64,000 bases of DNA, taken from NCBI RefSeq assembly GCF_030272895.1, contig NZ_JALRNF010000017.1:46616-110615 (forward strand). Reading direction: 5' to 3'. The stretch's first letter is position 1; the number at the start of each line of letters is the position of its first letter. The notes beneath the pieces were generated by a model. That model was not told the origin of the DNA and searched no databases. It was given only the letters and a program-made list of their open reading frames with translations. The DNA comes from Pseudomonas sp. BGr12. GTDB lineage: Bacteria > Pseudomonadota > Gammaproteobacteria > Pseudomonadales > Pseudomonadaceae. This document shows, piece by piece, positions 36,220-44,731 of this stretch. A program made the translations under genes and the position numbers.

Positions 36220-38730
36220 TCAGCACTCGCGCAGCACCTGCAAAGGGCTGGCATTGAGCGCCCGGCGGGTGCCGTAGACACCCGCACCACCGACCAGCAG
36301 GGCGCCGACGAGCGGTAGCAGCAGCAGCCAGGGGTGCGGGCTCCAGTGCAGGTCGAAGGCGTAGCGGTACAGCAGCAGGGTGATCAGCTCGCAACCGATG
36401 GCGGCGAGCAGGCCGCTGGCCGCCCCTAGCAGACCGAACTCGATGCGTCGGGCCTTGGTCAGCAGGCCGCGCCCGGCGCCCAGGGCGCGCAGCAGGGCGC
36501 CCTGGCGAATGCGTTCGTCGAGGGTGGCCTGCAAGCCGGCGAACAACACCGCCAGGCCTGCCGCCAGCACGAACAACAACACATACTCCACCGCCAGGGT
36601 GACCTGGGCGAGGATGCTGCGCAGCTGTTCCAGCAAGGCATCGACCTGCAGGATGGTCACCGCCGGGAACGCCCGCGACAGTGCCACCACTTGCTGGTCG
36701 TGGCCGGGGGCGAGGAAGAAACTGGTCAGGTAGGTGGTGGGCAGGTCCTTGAGGGTGCCGGGTTGGAAGATCATGTAGAAATTGGGCTGGAAACTGTCCC
36801 AGTTGACCGTACGCAGGCTGCTCACCAAGGCCTGGCGTTGCTGGCCGCCGATACTGAAGGTGAGCCGGTCGCCGAGCTTGAGTTTGAGGCTCTGGGCCAG
36901 CTCGGCCTCGACGGAAACGCCGGGTAGGTGGTTGTCATCAGATGGGGCGGTTTGCCACCACTGGCCATCGCTCAAGGCATTGCCCGCCGGCAGGTCGGCG
37001 GCCCAGGTCAGGCTGAGGTCGCGCTGCACGGCGCGATCGCCGGTGGATTCCTTGCTGACGATCTGCTGCACCGCCTGGCCGTTGATTTCGGTCAGGCGGC
37101 CGGGGATCACCGGGTACAGCGGCGCGGCCTCGGCGGAGAACTCGTTGAGGCGCTGGGCGAAGGTGTTCTTGTCGTCGGGCAGGATGTTCAGGGCGAAATA
37201 GTTGGGGGCATCCTTGGGCAGCTGGTTCTGCCAGGTGTCGAGCAGTTCGGCACGCAACAGGGCGATCAGCGCCATGGCCAGCAGGATCAGGCCGAAGGCC
37301 AGGGACTGCCCGGCCGCCGCCAGGGGGTGACGCAGCAACTGGCCCAGGCCCAGGCGCCAGGCCAGTGGCGCGCCGGCGAGCAGGCGCCGCAGGCTGCGCA
37401 GGCCGAGCAACAGCAGCCCGCCGAGCAGCACGGCGGCGACCAGGCCGCCGCCCAGCAGGGCGAAGGTCAGCAGCAGGTCCAGGCTCAGGCGCCACATGAT
37501 CAGCCCCAGGGCCAGCAGCGCGGCGCCATATACCAGCCAGCTGCTGGCGGGCACCGGCAGCAGGTCGCGGCGCAACACCCGCAGCGGTGGCACCCGGCCC
37601 AGGGCCGCCAGCGGCGGCAGGGCGAAGCCGGCCAGGGCCACCAGGCCGGTGGCGATGCCGGCCAGGGCTGGTGCCAGGCCGCCGGGAGGAATCTGCGCCG
37701 GCATCAGGCCCTGCAACAGCTTGAACAGCCCCAGTTGCGCCAGCCAGCCGAGCAGGGCGCCGCCCAGGGCGGCGAGGCTGCCGAGGATCGCCAGTTGCAG
37801 GCAGAACAGGCTCAGGGCCTGGTGCCGCGACAGGCCCAGGCAGCGCAACAGCGCGCTGGCATCGAAACGGCGGCTGGCAAAGCGGCTGGCCGACAGGGCC
37901 ACGGCGACACCGGCCAGCAATACCGCGACCAGGCTGGCCATGTTCAGGTAACGCTCGGCCTTGCCCAGGGCGCCGCCGATCTGCTGGTTGCCGTCGCGCG
38001 CGTCCTGCAGGCGCTGGTTCGGTGCCAGGGTCGCGGTGACGCTGTCCTGGTAGCGGGCCAGGGCCTGGGGTTCGCCACGCCAGAGGTCGCGGTAACTGAC
38101 CCGGCTGCCGGGCTGCACCACGCCGGTGGCCTCGAGGTCGGCAAGGTTGATCAGCACCCGTGGGGTGAGGCTATAGAAGTTGCCGGCACGGTCCGGCTCG
38201 TAGGTCAGCACCCGGCTCATGCGCAGGGTCTTCATGCCGACGTCGATGCTGTCGCCGATCTTCAGCTCCAGGGCCGCCAGCAGGCGCGGTTCGACCCAGG
38301 CTTCACCCGGTGCCGGACCGCCGCCGCTGGTTTCACTGGCATGCGGCTCGGCAGCGCTGCGCAGTTCTCCGCGCAGGGGATAGGCCGCATCGGCAGCCTT
38401 GATGCTCGACAGCTGAATACCATTGTCGGTGGCGATCACGCTGGAAAATTCCACCACCTGGGCATGGGCAAGGCCGGCAGCCTTGCCACTGGCGATCTGT
38501 TCGGGCGTGGCCTGGGAGCTGCCACGCAGCACCAGGTCGGCGCCGAGGAACTCAGTGGCACGCAACATCATCGCGCCATTGAGGCGAGCACCGAAGTAGC
38601 CGATGGCGGTGCTGGCCGCCACCGCCACCAGCAGGGCGAAGAACAGCACGCGCAGTTCGCCGGCACGGGCGTCGCGCAGCAACTGGCGCAGGGCCAGGAC
38701 CAGCAGGCGGACAAACGGCAGGCGGGCCAT
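36220..38730 (-). CDS. ybbP: FtsX-like ABC transporter permease, YbbP-type
   Basis: Large membrane protein of 836 residues with two FtsX-type permease domains and about ten membrane helices. An N-terminal helix (LFFALLVAVAASTAIGYFGA) is followed by a large MacB-like periplasmic domain, and the second periplasmic domain lies at about 485-700. The gene overlaps the ATPase gene ybbA by ATGA, showing translational coupling. The ybbA-ybbP pair next to tesA is conserved from E. coli to Pseudomonas. The transported substrate is unknown; lipids or lipoproteins are suggested by the fold. Confidence 0.92.
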   Translation of the reverse strand: MARLPFVRLLVLALRQLLRDARAGELRVLFFALLVAVAASTAIGYFGARLNGAMMLRATEFLGADLVLRGSSQATPEQIASGKAAGLAHAQVVEFSSVIATDNGIQLSSIKAADAAYPLRGELRSAAEPHASETSGGGPAPGEAWVEPRLLAALELKIGDSIDVGMKTLRMSRVLTYEPDRAGNFYSLTPRVLINLADLEATGVVQPGSRVSYRDLWRGEPQALARYQDSVTATLAPNQRLQDARDGNQQIGGALGKAERYLNMASLVAVLLAGVAVALSASRFASRRFDASALLRCLGLSRHQALSLFCLQLAILGSLAALGGALLGWLAQLGLFKLLQGLMPAQIPPGGLAPALAGIATGLVALAGFALPPLAALGRVPPLRVLRRDLLPVPASSWLVYGAALLALGLIMWRLSLDLLLTFALLGGGLVAAVLLGGLLLLGLRSLRRLLAGAPLAWRLGLGQLLRHPLAAAGQSLAFGLILLAMALIALLRAELLDTWQNQLPKDAPNYFALNILPDDKNTFAQRLNEFSAEAAPLYPVIPGRLTEINGQAVQQIVSKESTGDRAVQRDLSLTWAADLPAGNALSDGQWWQTAPSDDNHLPGVSVEAELAQSLKLKLGDRLTFSIGGQQRQALVSSLRTVNWDSFQPNFYMIFQPGTLKDLPTTYLTSFFLAPGHDQQVVALSRAFPAVTILQVDALLEQLRSILAQVTLAVEYVLLFVLAAGLAVLFAGLQATLDERIRQGALLRALGAGRGLLTKARRIEFGLLGAASGLLAAIGCELITLLLYRYAFDLHWSPHPWLLLLPLVGALLVGGAGVYGTRRALNASPLQVLREC

Positions 38731-39413
38731 CAGGCCTCCAGCGGCGCGACCAGGTGGCCGGCGTCCAGGCGAATCAGGCGACGGCAGCGCTGGGCCAGGC
38801 GTTCGTCATGGGTGACCAGCACCAGGGTGGTGCCGCGTTCCTTGTTCAGTTCGAACAACAGGTCGCTGATGCGCTCGCCGGTATGGCTGTCGAGGTTGCC
38901 GGTGGGTTCGTCGGCGAACAGCACCGCAGGCTCGGCGGCGAAGGCCCGGGCAATGGCTACCCGTTGCTGCTCGCCGCCGGACAGCTGGCGCGGCGAGTGG
39001 CTCAGGCGCTGGCCCAGGCCGACCCGCTCGAGCAGGCTGCGGGCGTGTTCGCGGGCGTCGCGGCGACCGTCCAGCTCCAGCGGCAGCATGACGTTCTCCA
39101 GGGCGTTGAGGCTGTCCAGCAGCTGGAACGACTGGAACACGAAGCCGACGTGCTCGGCGCGCACCCGGGCGCGCTGGTCTTCATCCAGCGGCCCGAGGTC
39201 GTGGCCGGCCAGGGTCACGGAGCCGGCACTGGGCAGGTCGAGGCCGGCCAGCAGGCCGAGCAGGGTCGACTTGCCCGAGCCCGAGGCGCCGACAATGGCC
39301 AGGCTGTCGCCCTGTTTCAATTCCAGCGACAGCGCGTGCAGGATGGTCAGGTCGCCTTCCGCGCTGGGGACCACTTTGCTAAGGTTGCGCGCAGTGAGAA
39401 TGCTGGGGCCCAT
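38730..39413 (-). CDS. ybbA: ABC transporter ATP-binding protein, YbbA-type
   Basis: ATPase of 227 residues in the LolD/MacB family. Walker A (GASGSGKST), signature LSGGEQQRVAIARAF, Walker B VLFADEPTGNLD and the H-loop VTHDE are intact. The start is ATG 39413. A much longer upstream frame runs antisense through tesA and is not used. It drives the YbbP permease. The divergent tesA starts only 10 bases away, so the promoters of the two overlap each other's coding region or start. Confidence 0.94.
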   Translation of the reverse strand: MGPSILTARNLSKVVPSAEGDLTILHALSLELKQGDSLAIVGASGSGKSTLLGLLAGLDLPSAGSVTLAGHDLGPLDEDQRARVRAEHVGFVFQSFQLLDSLNALENVMLPLELDGRRDAREHARSLLERVGLGQRLSHSPRQLSGGEQQRVAIARAFAAEPAVLFADEPTGNLDSHTGERISDLLFELNKERGTTLVLVTHDERLAQRCRRLIRLDAGHLVAPLEA

Positions 39414-39423
39414 GGAGAATCCG

Positions 39424-40029
39424 ATGCGAGTATGGTTGTTGAGTGCAGGCCTGGCCTTGATGTGCATGACCCAGGGCGCAGCCGCAGGTACCGTGCTGGT
39501 TGTCGGCGATAGTATCAGTGCCGCTTTCGGCCTGGATACCCGCCAGGGCTGGGTTGCGTTGCTGGAACAACGCCTGGAAAGCGAGGGTTTCGACGCCAGG
39601 GTGGTCAACGCCTCGATCAGTGGCGATACCAGCGCCGGAGGCCAGGCGCGGCTGCCGGCGCTGCTTGCAGAGCACAAGCCGGAGCTGGTGGTGCTGGAGC
39701 TGGGCGGCAATGACGGCCTGCGTGGGCAGTCGCCAAAGCAATTGCAACAAAATCTTGCCTCGATGATCGACCGCTCCCGCGAGGCCGGGGCCAAGGTGCT
39801 GTTGCTGGGCATGCGCTTGCCGCCCAACTACGGCAAGCGTTACACCGACGCCTTCGCAAAGGTCTATGCCGACCTGCAGACCGAGAAGCAGGTGGCGCTG
39901 GTGCCGTTTTTCCTCGAAGGGGTGGGTGGCGTGCCCGAGCTGATGCAGGCCGATGGCATCCATCCGGGGCAGGGCGCCCAGCAAAGGTTGCTGGAAAATG
40001 CCTGGCCGCAACTAAAACCGCTGCTTTGA
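39424..40029 (+). CDS. tesA: TesA, multifunctional acyl-CoA thioesterase I / lysophospholipase / arylesterase
   Basis: Periplasmic SGNH hydrolase of 201 residues. A signal peptide covers residues 1-21 (GAAA end). Block I VVGDSISAAFG contains the catalytic serine, block III is ELGGNDGL, and block V DGIHPG supplies Asp and His. Family enzymes hydrolyse acyl-CoAs, lysophospholipids and aryl esters. The ATG at 39424 follows a GGAGAAT site. It is divergent from ybbA, as in many gamma-proteobacteria. Confidence 0.95.
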   Translation: MRVWLLSAGLALMCMTQGAAAGTVLVVGDSISAAFGLDTRQGWVALLEQRLESEGFDARVVNASISGDTSAGGQARLPALLAEHKPELVVLELGGNDGLRGQSPKQLQQNLASMIDRSREAGAKVLLLGMRLPPNYGKRYTDAFAKVYADLQTEKQVALVPFFLEGVGGVPELMQADGIHPGQGAQQRLLENAWPQLKPLL

Positions 40030-40085
40030 CGCTTTTATAGTGACCGGCTTTCGGCTAATGTTGCGCCCCCGATTTGGAGCCCCCG

Positions 40086-40379
40086 ATGCCGCGTCCCGCC
40101 TGGTCCCTGTATGCCTATCAATTGATCGAGCCTGACGAACAGCTTGACCTGTTCGCCTGCCAGGAGATCCGCGTCCATCTGGTGGCCCGCCAGCTCGAAC
40201 TGGGTGGCTCGGCCGACCGCACCCTGTGTGGCACCTTGCTGCCGGCGCAGCCGCGCTGGTCGATGGTTGAACGCGGTATCTACCGCGACCGCCGCCTGTG
40301 CGCGCTGTGCCGGGCCATTCTCGACGCCCAGCGCCGTGGCACCCGGCCAGTGTGGCCGGAGCTGCAACTGGCGACATAG
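40086..40379 (+). CDS. Small uncharacterised protein with paired cysteines
   Basis: Protein of 97 residues from ATG 40086, six bases behind GGAG. No known family recognised. It has a CALC pair near residue 72 and two further cysteines (FACQ and TLCG), so metal binding is possible. The frame keeps the codon bias of its neighbours. Confidence 0.7.
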   Translation: MPRPAWSLYAYQLIEPDEQLDLFACQEIRVHLVARQLELGGSADRTLCGTLLPAQPRWSMVERGIYRDRRLCALCRAILDAQRRGTRPVWPELQLAT

Positions 40380-40487
40380 CCTTTCATCCCCTGTAACGCC
40401 TTCGCTGGTCCGGATCACTCCCGATTGTGCTGGTATCGGTGTACAATCGTCTTCTTGACCTCACTGAATTAGCGAAGGATTTCCCGG

Positions 40488-41459
40488 ATGTTGCCGCGCT
40501 TTCCCGCCGTCACCCGTTGCCTGTCCCTGGCCGCCCTGCTGGCGGCAGGGCCTGCTGCTGCGCTGGAGTTTCCCCTGCCACCGCCTGGTGAAGACGTCAT
40601 TGGCCAGGTCCAGGTGATCAAGGCCAAGTACGAAGATACCTTCGCCGATATCGGCACCGCCAACGACCTGGGCTACCTGGAAATGATCGCCGCCAACCCC
40701 GGCGTCGACCCTTGGCTGCCCGGCGCCGGCACCGAGATCATCCTGCCGACCCGCTTCATCCTGCCGCCGGGTCCGCGCGAAGGCATTGTCATCAACCTGG
40801 CCGAGTACCGCATGTACTACTACCCGAAAGGGCAGAACGTGGTGCACACCTACCCGCTGGGCATCGGCCGTGAAGGCTGGGGTTCGCCGATCGCCAACAC
40901 CAAGGTCACGGCCAAGACGCCGAACCCGACCTGGACGCCACCGGCCTCGATCCGCAAGGAACACGCCGCAGACGGCGACATCCTGCCCGCCGTGGTACCG
41001 GCAGGGCCGGACAACCCGCTGGGGCCGTTCAAGTTCACCCTGGGCGTGCCGGGCTACCTGATCCACGGCTCGAACAAGAAGTTCGGCATCGGCATGCGCA
41101 CCAGCCACGGCTGCTTCCGCATGTTCAACAACAACGTGCTGGAGCTGGCCAAGATGGCTCCGGTCGGTGTCTCGGTGCGCATCATCAACGAGCCGTACAA
41201 GTTCGGTCTCAGCGCCGGCAAGGTCTACCTGGAGGCGCACACGCCGCTCAACGACAAGGGCGATCCGTCGGTGGTCGACAAGCACACCGCGGTAATCAAC
41301 GCCATGCTCAAGCGCGAAGACCTGGCCAACAACATGCGCATGAACTGGGACATGGTGCGTGATGTGATCGCCGCCGAAGACGGCATGCCGGTGGAAATCG
41401 CTGTGCCTGTCACAGCCCAGCAGCCGATGGTCTCGAGCGTACCGCTGGACCTGCAGTAA
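40488..41459 (+). CDS. L,D-transpeptidase (YkuD domain, ErfK/YbiS-like)
   Basis: Periplasmic enzyme of 323 residues. A signal peptide (about 1-23) precedes a short LysM-like region (about 33-85, NDLGYLEMIAANPGVDPWLP). The YkuD catalytic domain (about 97-230) carries HGSNKKFGIGMRTSHGCFRM with the active cysteine and histidines. Such enzymes make 3-3 peptidoglycan crosslinks or attach Braun-type lipoproteins to meso-DAP. The oprI lipoprotein gene lies about 0.9 kb downstream on the other strand, which makes the lipoprotein-anchoring role plausible. Confidence 0.93.
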   Translation: MLPRFPAVTRCLSLAALLAAGPAAALEFPLPPPGEDVIGQVQVIKAKYEDTFADIGTANDLGYLEMIAANPGVDPWLPGAGTEIILPTRFILPPGPREGIVINLAEYRMYYYPKGQNVVHTYPLGIGREGWGSPIANTKVTAKTPNPTWTPPASIRKEHAADGDILPAVVPAGPDNPLGPFKFTLGVPGYLIHGSNKKFGIGMRTSHGCFRMFNNNVLELAKMAPVGVSVRIINEPYKFGLSAGKVYLEAHTPLNDKGDPSVVDKHTAVINAMLKREDLANNMRMNWDMVRDVIAAEDGMPVEIAVPVTAQQPMVSSVPLDLQ

Positions 41460-41574
41460 CCCCTGCACTGCTGCACCCGAGGCCTGCCATTGTGCAGGCC
41501 TCGTCGTTTCTGGCGGTTACCTTTCCCGGGGCAATAGCTCTTCGCGCAATCCAGGGGGCTATGAACCTAGGGTT

Positions 41575-42263
41575 TGGGTGTTGAGATTGCGCGCTTATCC
41601 ATTCGGTGTAGCGACGCTGCTGGCCCCTTCCGCCCTTACGGCGGGTCCCTTTTGTCTTGGCAAAAGGAACCAAAACCGCTCGCTCCTGCATCCGGCCCTA
41701 CGCTGCGCTTCGGGTCCCCTCGCTACGGTGTCTTCCCGGGGCTTCGCGGCCTACGACTTGCTTCGCCAAGTCTACGGCTCGCGACTTCGGCTACGCCGAA
41801 GGGTGCTGCGCACCTGCCCCTTCCAGACACCTACGCTCGGCCTCCTGAAGTCGCGAAGTTACGGGTGGCGCCTGCACGGGCGCATCTTCGAAATCAGAAT
41901 TTGGCGCAGCCTGGCTGACGTCATCGCGGGGCAAGCCCGCTCCTACCCTTGCTCCTCATGCGCGTTGTTACAGGCGCCGCAGAACGCGACTTCAGGAGGC
42001 TGAGCGGAGGTGCCTGTAGGGGCCGTGCGCAGCACCTTCGGCGTCAGCCGAAGAACGCGAGCCGTAGACTTGGCGAAGCAAGTCGTAGGCCGCGTGGCCC
42101 CGGAGGGCGCCGTAGCGAGGGGACCCGGAGCGCAGCGCAGGGCCGGATGCAGGAGCAAGCGGTTTTGCCTACTTTTCCCAAGAGAAAAGTAGGCCGCCGT
42201 AAAGGCGGAAGGGGTCGGCAGCGTCGCCGCATTGAACGGATAAGCGCATGGCCTCAACACCCA
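41575..42263. repeat. Long imperfect inverted repeat, arms about 280 bases
   Basis: Left arm 41575-41855, right arm 41986-42263, about 130 bases between. Both start with TGGGTGTTGAG on the outside and meet at CCTCCTGAAGTCGCG on the inside. Conserved blocks include ctcctgcatccggccct and cctacgacttgcttcgcc. Each arm also holds smaller hairpins, such as cctacttttc...gaaaagtagg near 42170-42192. Confidence 0.85.
41923..41946. repeat. Single REP unit inside the spacer of the long inverted repeat
   Basis: One unpaired copy (atcgcggggcaagcccgctc) in the centre of the long inverted repeat. Confidence 0.85.
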
Positions 42264-42281
42264 AGGTCTGTGAAGGGGCAA

Positions 42282-42310
42282 TAAAAAAGCCGACCCACAA
42301 GTGGGTCGGC
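42282..42310 (-). terminator. Rho-independent terminator of oprI
   Basis: Perfect 10-base stem GCCGACCCAC/GTGGGTCGGC with a 2-base loop, followed on the minus strand by TTTTTTAT. Strong and well placed 25 bases after the oprI stop. Confidence 0.92.
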
Positions 42311-42335
42311 TCCAAATAAAAATCCCGAGGGATAA

Positions 42336-42587
42336 TTACTTGCGGCTAGCTTTGTCCAGCATACGCAGAGCGCGCTCGTTAGCTTCGTCGGCGGTCTGTT
42401 GAGCTTTTTGAGCTGCAGCCAGAGCGTCGTCAGCTTTGCGGTAGGCTTCGTCAGCGCGAGCTTGTGCACGAGCAGCTGCGTCTTCGGTAGCGGTCAGGCG
42501 AGCTTCGGTTTCTTTCGATACGCTGCTGCAACCGGTAGCCAGAACTGCGGCCAGAGCCAGAGCAGAAAATTTCAGAACGTTGTTCAT
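42336..42587 (-). CDS. oprI: OprI, major outer-membrane lipoprotein
   Basis: Lipoprotein of 83 residues. The signal peptide ends in the lipobox ATGC at about residue 20, followed by a heptad-like coiled coil ([20 protein letters not shown] and onward). The C-terminus is ASRK with a terminal lysine, as in Braun-type lipoproteins that are linked to peptidoglycan. Codon choice is restricted in the manner of very highly expressed genes. It has its own terminator and a long AT-rich upstream region. Confidence 0.97.
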   Translation of the reverse strand: MNNVLKFSALALAAVLATGCSSVSKETEARLTATEDAAARAQARADEAYRKADDALAAAQKAQQTADEANERALRMLDKASRK

Positions 42588-42824
42588 CGTGTTCCCCTTC
42601 AAGGACTTTCTATTAAATAGCCATCTCTCAAGAAAGAGAAACTGGCCGGCGTACATAGTACCCATTACTTGTAGTAAGTAAACTGACAGAGCGCAAGAAC
42701 TGCAAAAAAATGCGCTTGCGCTGGATTCGCCACCGAGGTTTCAGGGAAACCCTGAGGGCGTTTCCTGTACGGGCCTGAATTAGTGTAGCAAACTTGTTTT
42801 TTGTTGAACTAATAGTGACTTGAA
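42588..42824. promoter_or_regulatory. AT-rich oprI promoter region
   Basis: The 237 bases upstream of oprI are far richer in A/T than the surroundings. On the minus strand TTTACT (-35-like) and TACTAT (-10-like) are spaced 16 bases apart near 42652-42680. Another AT-rich patch at 42793-42812 could be an UP-type element. No reliable gene reads through. Confidence 0.5.
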
Positions 42825-43058
42825 GTGTCGTCTGGCGTCATAGCACTAGAACATCCGGTGACAGATCTGGCCTGCGCCCGGCACCTGGTTCGCACGCTGC
42901 AAGTGCGCGAATTTTTGCGACCAGTCGCCTTGAGTATCCGGGCCAGGGGCGCCTACTATTTGTACGTGCTCAATGGCCAGAGAACGCCCCTGCAATTCTT
43001 GCTGTCCAAACGGGCACGGGGTGGCGTAGAGGTTCCTTCGCCGGACAAACATCGGTAA
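42825..43058 (+). CDS. Doubtful small open frame
   Basis: A frame of 77 codons with a GTG start. No ribosome site, no family and mixed codon use. A minus-strand frame overlaps it completely. It fills the 508-base gap between oprI and the GNAT gene, so it is listed, but it may be non-coding. Confidence 0.25.
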   Translation: MSSGVIALEHPVTDLACARHLVRTLQVREFLRPVALSIRARGAYYLYVLNGQRTPLQFLLSKRARGGVEVPSPDKHR

Positions 43059-43095
43059 GGTAGGGGTCTGATGATAAGACCCGCGAGGAGTAGTG

Positions 43096-43377
43096 ATGAG
43101 CGAGGCGTTGTCCATCCACCATGACCAGGCCGGTCACCAATTCGAGACCAGTGTGGACGGTCATCGTGCTTACCTGACCTACATGGACCTGGGTAAGCAG
43201 ACCCTGGATATCTACCGCACCTTTGTTCCCAATGCGTTGCGGGGCCGGGGTATTGCCGCGGCGCTGACCGAGAAGGCGCTGCAGTACGCAGAAGACATGG
43301 GCTACACCGTGATTCCGTCATGCTCGTACGTGGAACGTTACATGGAGCGCCAGCAGCGGCACTCCACCAAGGCCTGA
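43096..43377 (+). CDS. Small GNAT-fold N-acetyltransferase (YidJ/Yjdj-like)
   Basis: Protein of 93 residues from ATG 43096 behind GAGGAG. It is a minimal GNAT domain: the acetyl-CoA loop is RGRGIAAALTEKAL and the C-terminus VIPSCSYVERYM is typical of the Gcn5-like family PF14542. The substrate is unknown. A REP pair begins 46 bases after the stop. Confidence 0.88.
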   Translation: MSEALSIHHDQAGHQFETSVDGHRAYLTYMDLGKQTLDIYRTFVPNALRGRGIAAALTEKALQYAEDMGYTVIPSCSYVERYMERQQRHSTKA

Positions 43378-43423
43378 GAATCGCGAAGGGCAAGCAGTAC
43401 TTCACTGTAATTCGCCAGACAAT

Positions 43424-43494
43424 TGTGGGAGCGGGCTTGACCCGCGATTGCGTTGTGTCATTGACATCGCATCGCGGGGCAAGCCCGCTCCCAC
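43424..43494. repeat. REP pair (inverted)
   Basis: Facing units between the convergent GNAT and DAHP synthase genes, with a variant gcttgacccgcgat left core. Ends 14 bases before the DAHP synthase stop. Confidence 0.88.
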
Positions 43495-43507
43495 TTTCGT
43501 TCGCCCG

Positions 43508-44584
43508 TCAGGCGCGGTTGCGGTTGGGCAACACGTCCTTGAGCTTGGCGTGCATGCTGCGCAGGGTCTTCTCGGTGGCTTCCCAGTCGATGCAGGCGTC
43601 GGTGATCGATACACCGTACTGCAGGTCGTCAAGGTTCTTCGGAATGGCCTGGCAGCCCCAGTTCAGGTGGCTTTCGACCATCAGGCCGATGATCGACTGG
43701 TTGCCTTCGAGGATCTGGTTGGCGACGTTCTCCATCACCAGCGGTTGCAGGGCCGGGTCCTTGTTGGAGTTGGCGTGGCTGCAGTCGACCATGATGTTCG
43801 GCTTGATCTTCGCCTTGACCAGGGCCTGTTCGCACAGGGCGACGCTGACCGAGTCATAGTTGGGCTTGCCGTTGCCGCCACGCAGCACCACGTGGCCGTA
43901 GGCGTTGCCCTTGGTGGTGACGATGGACACGCCACCTTCCTGGTTGATACCCAGGAAGCGGTGCGGGCTGGAGACCGACTGCAGGGCGTTGATCGCAACC
44001 GTCAGGCCACCGTCGGTGCCATTCTTGAAGCCTACCGCCGACGACAGGCCCGAGGCCATTTCGCGGTGGGTCTGGGATTCGGTGGTGCGGGCGCCGATGG
44101 CCGACCAGCTGATCAGGTCCTGCAGGTACTGCGGGGAAATCGGGTCGAGGGCTTCAGTGGCGGTGGGCAGGCCCATTTCTGCCAGGTCCAGCAGCAGCTG
44201 GCGACCAATGTGCAGGCCGTCCTGGATCTTGAACGAGTCGTCCAGGTACGGGTCGTTGATCAGGCCTTTCCAGCCGACCGTGGTGCGCGGCTTCTCGAAG
44301 TACACGCGCATGACCAGGTACAGGGTGTCGGACACTTCGGCGGCCAGGGCCTTGAGGCGCTGGGCATATTCATGGGCGGCCTTGATGTCGTGGATCGAGC
44401 AGGGGCCGATCACCACGAACAGGCGGTGGTCCTTGCCGTCGAGGATATTGCGAACCACTTCGCGGCCCGCAGTCACGGTCTTGAGCGCGGTAGCGCTCAG
44501 GGGAATTTCCTTCTTGAGCTGATCAGGGGTGATCAAGGTCTCGTTGGAGGCAACGTTAAGGTCATCGATCGGTAAATCAGCCAT
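43508..44584 (-). CDS. aroF: 3-deoxy-7-phosphoheptulonate (DAHP) synthase, class I
   Basis: First enzyme of the shikimate pathway, joining phosphoenolpyruvate and erythrose 4-phosphate. 358 residues, class I-alpha length. Motifs include FVVIGPCSIHD, EKPRTTVGWKGLINDP, the KNGTDG block and the metal/substrate block VDCSHANSNKD. Which aromatic amino acid inhibits it cannot be fixed by eye; the symbol follows common Pseudomonas usage. No leader peptide is seen upstream. Confidence 0.94.
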   Translation of the reverse strand: MADLPIDDLNVASNETLITPDQLKKEIPLSATALKTVTAGREVVRNILDGKDHRLFVVIGPCSIHDIKAAHEYAQRLKALAAEVSDTLYLVMRVYFEKPRTTVGWKGLINDPYLDDSFKIQDGLHIGRQLLLDLAEMGLPTATEALDPISPQYLQDLISWSAIGARTTESQTHREMASGLSSAVGFKNGTDGGLTVAINALQSVSSPHRFLGINQEGGVSIVTTKGNAYGHVVLRGGNGKPNYDSVSVALCEQALVKAKIKPNIMVDCSHANSNKDPALQPLVMENVANQILEGNQSIIGLMVESHLNWGCQAIPKNLDDLQYGVSITDACIDWEATEKTLRSMHAKLKDVLPNRNRA

Positions 44585-44731
44585 CGTGTTACTCGTCAGG
44601 TCACGGGTGCCGGCCGCCAGCGATCCCCGTGCGGCGGAGCAGCAAGATTGTACGCAGCGGGGAGCAGAACCTTAGCGCGTTACACCGTGGCTCGACAATG
44701 GGCAGAGCCCGCAGGGACGGGGTTTTTGTCG

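Larger units (their letters stand above)
41460..42335. other. Long non-coding region between L,D-transpeptidase and oprI genes
   Basis: These 876 bases hold no supported gene. Most of the region is a long imperfect inverted repeat (41575-41855 with 41986-42263) with a single REP unit near its centre, then the oprI terminator. Frames on both strands encode similar peptides only because the DNA is an inverted repeat. Confidence 0.75.

Noticed and set aside
36928..40029. Very long plus-strand open frame (over 1000 codons) running into tesA
   Set aside because: It is the antisense of ybbP and ybbA joined to the true tesA frame. The composition is Gln/Gly/Ala-rich shadow sequence, and both opposite-strand genes have intact motifs.
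41575..42263. Insertion sequence with terminal inverted repeats
   Set aside because: No transposase gene lies between the arms, and no flanking target duplication is visible.
41578..42281. Similar peptides encoded on both strands between the L,D-transpeptidase and oprI genes
   Set aside because: Not a gene family pair. The similarity follows from the long DNA inverted repeat, the frames lack ribosome sites, and one runs through a REP.
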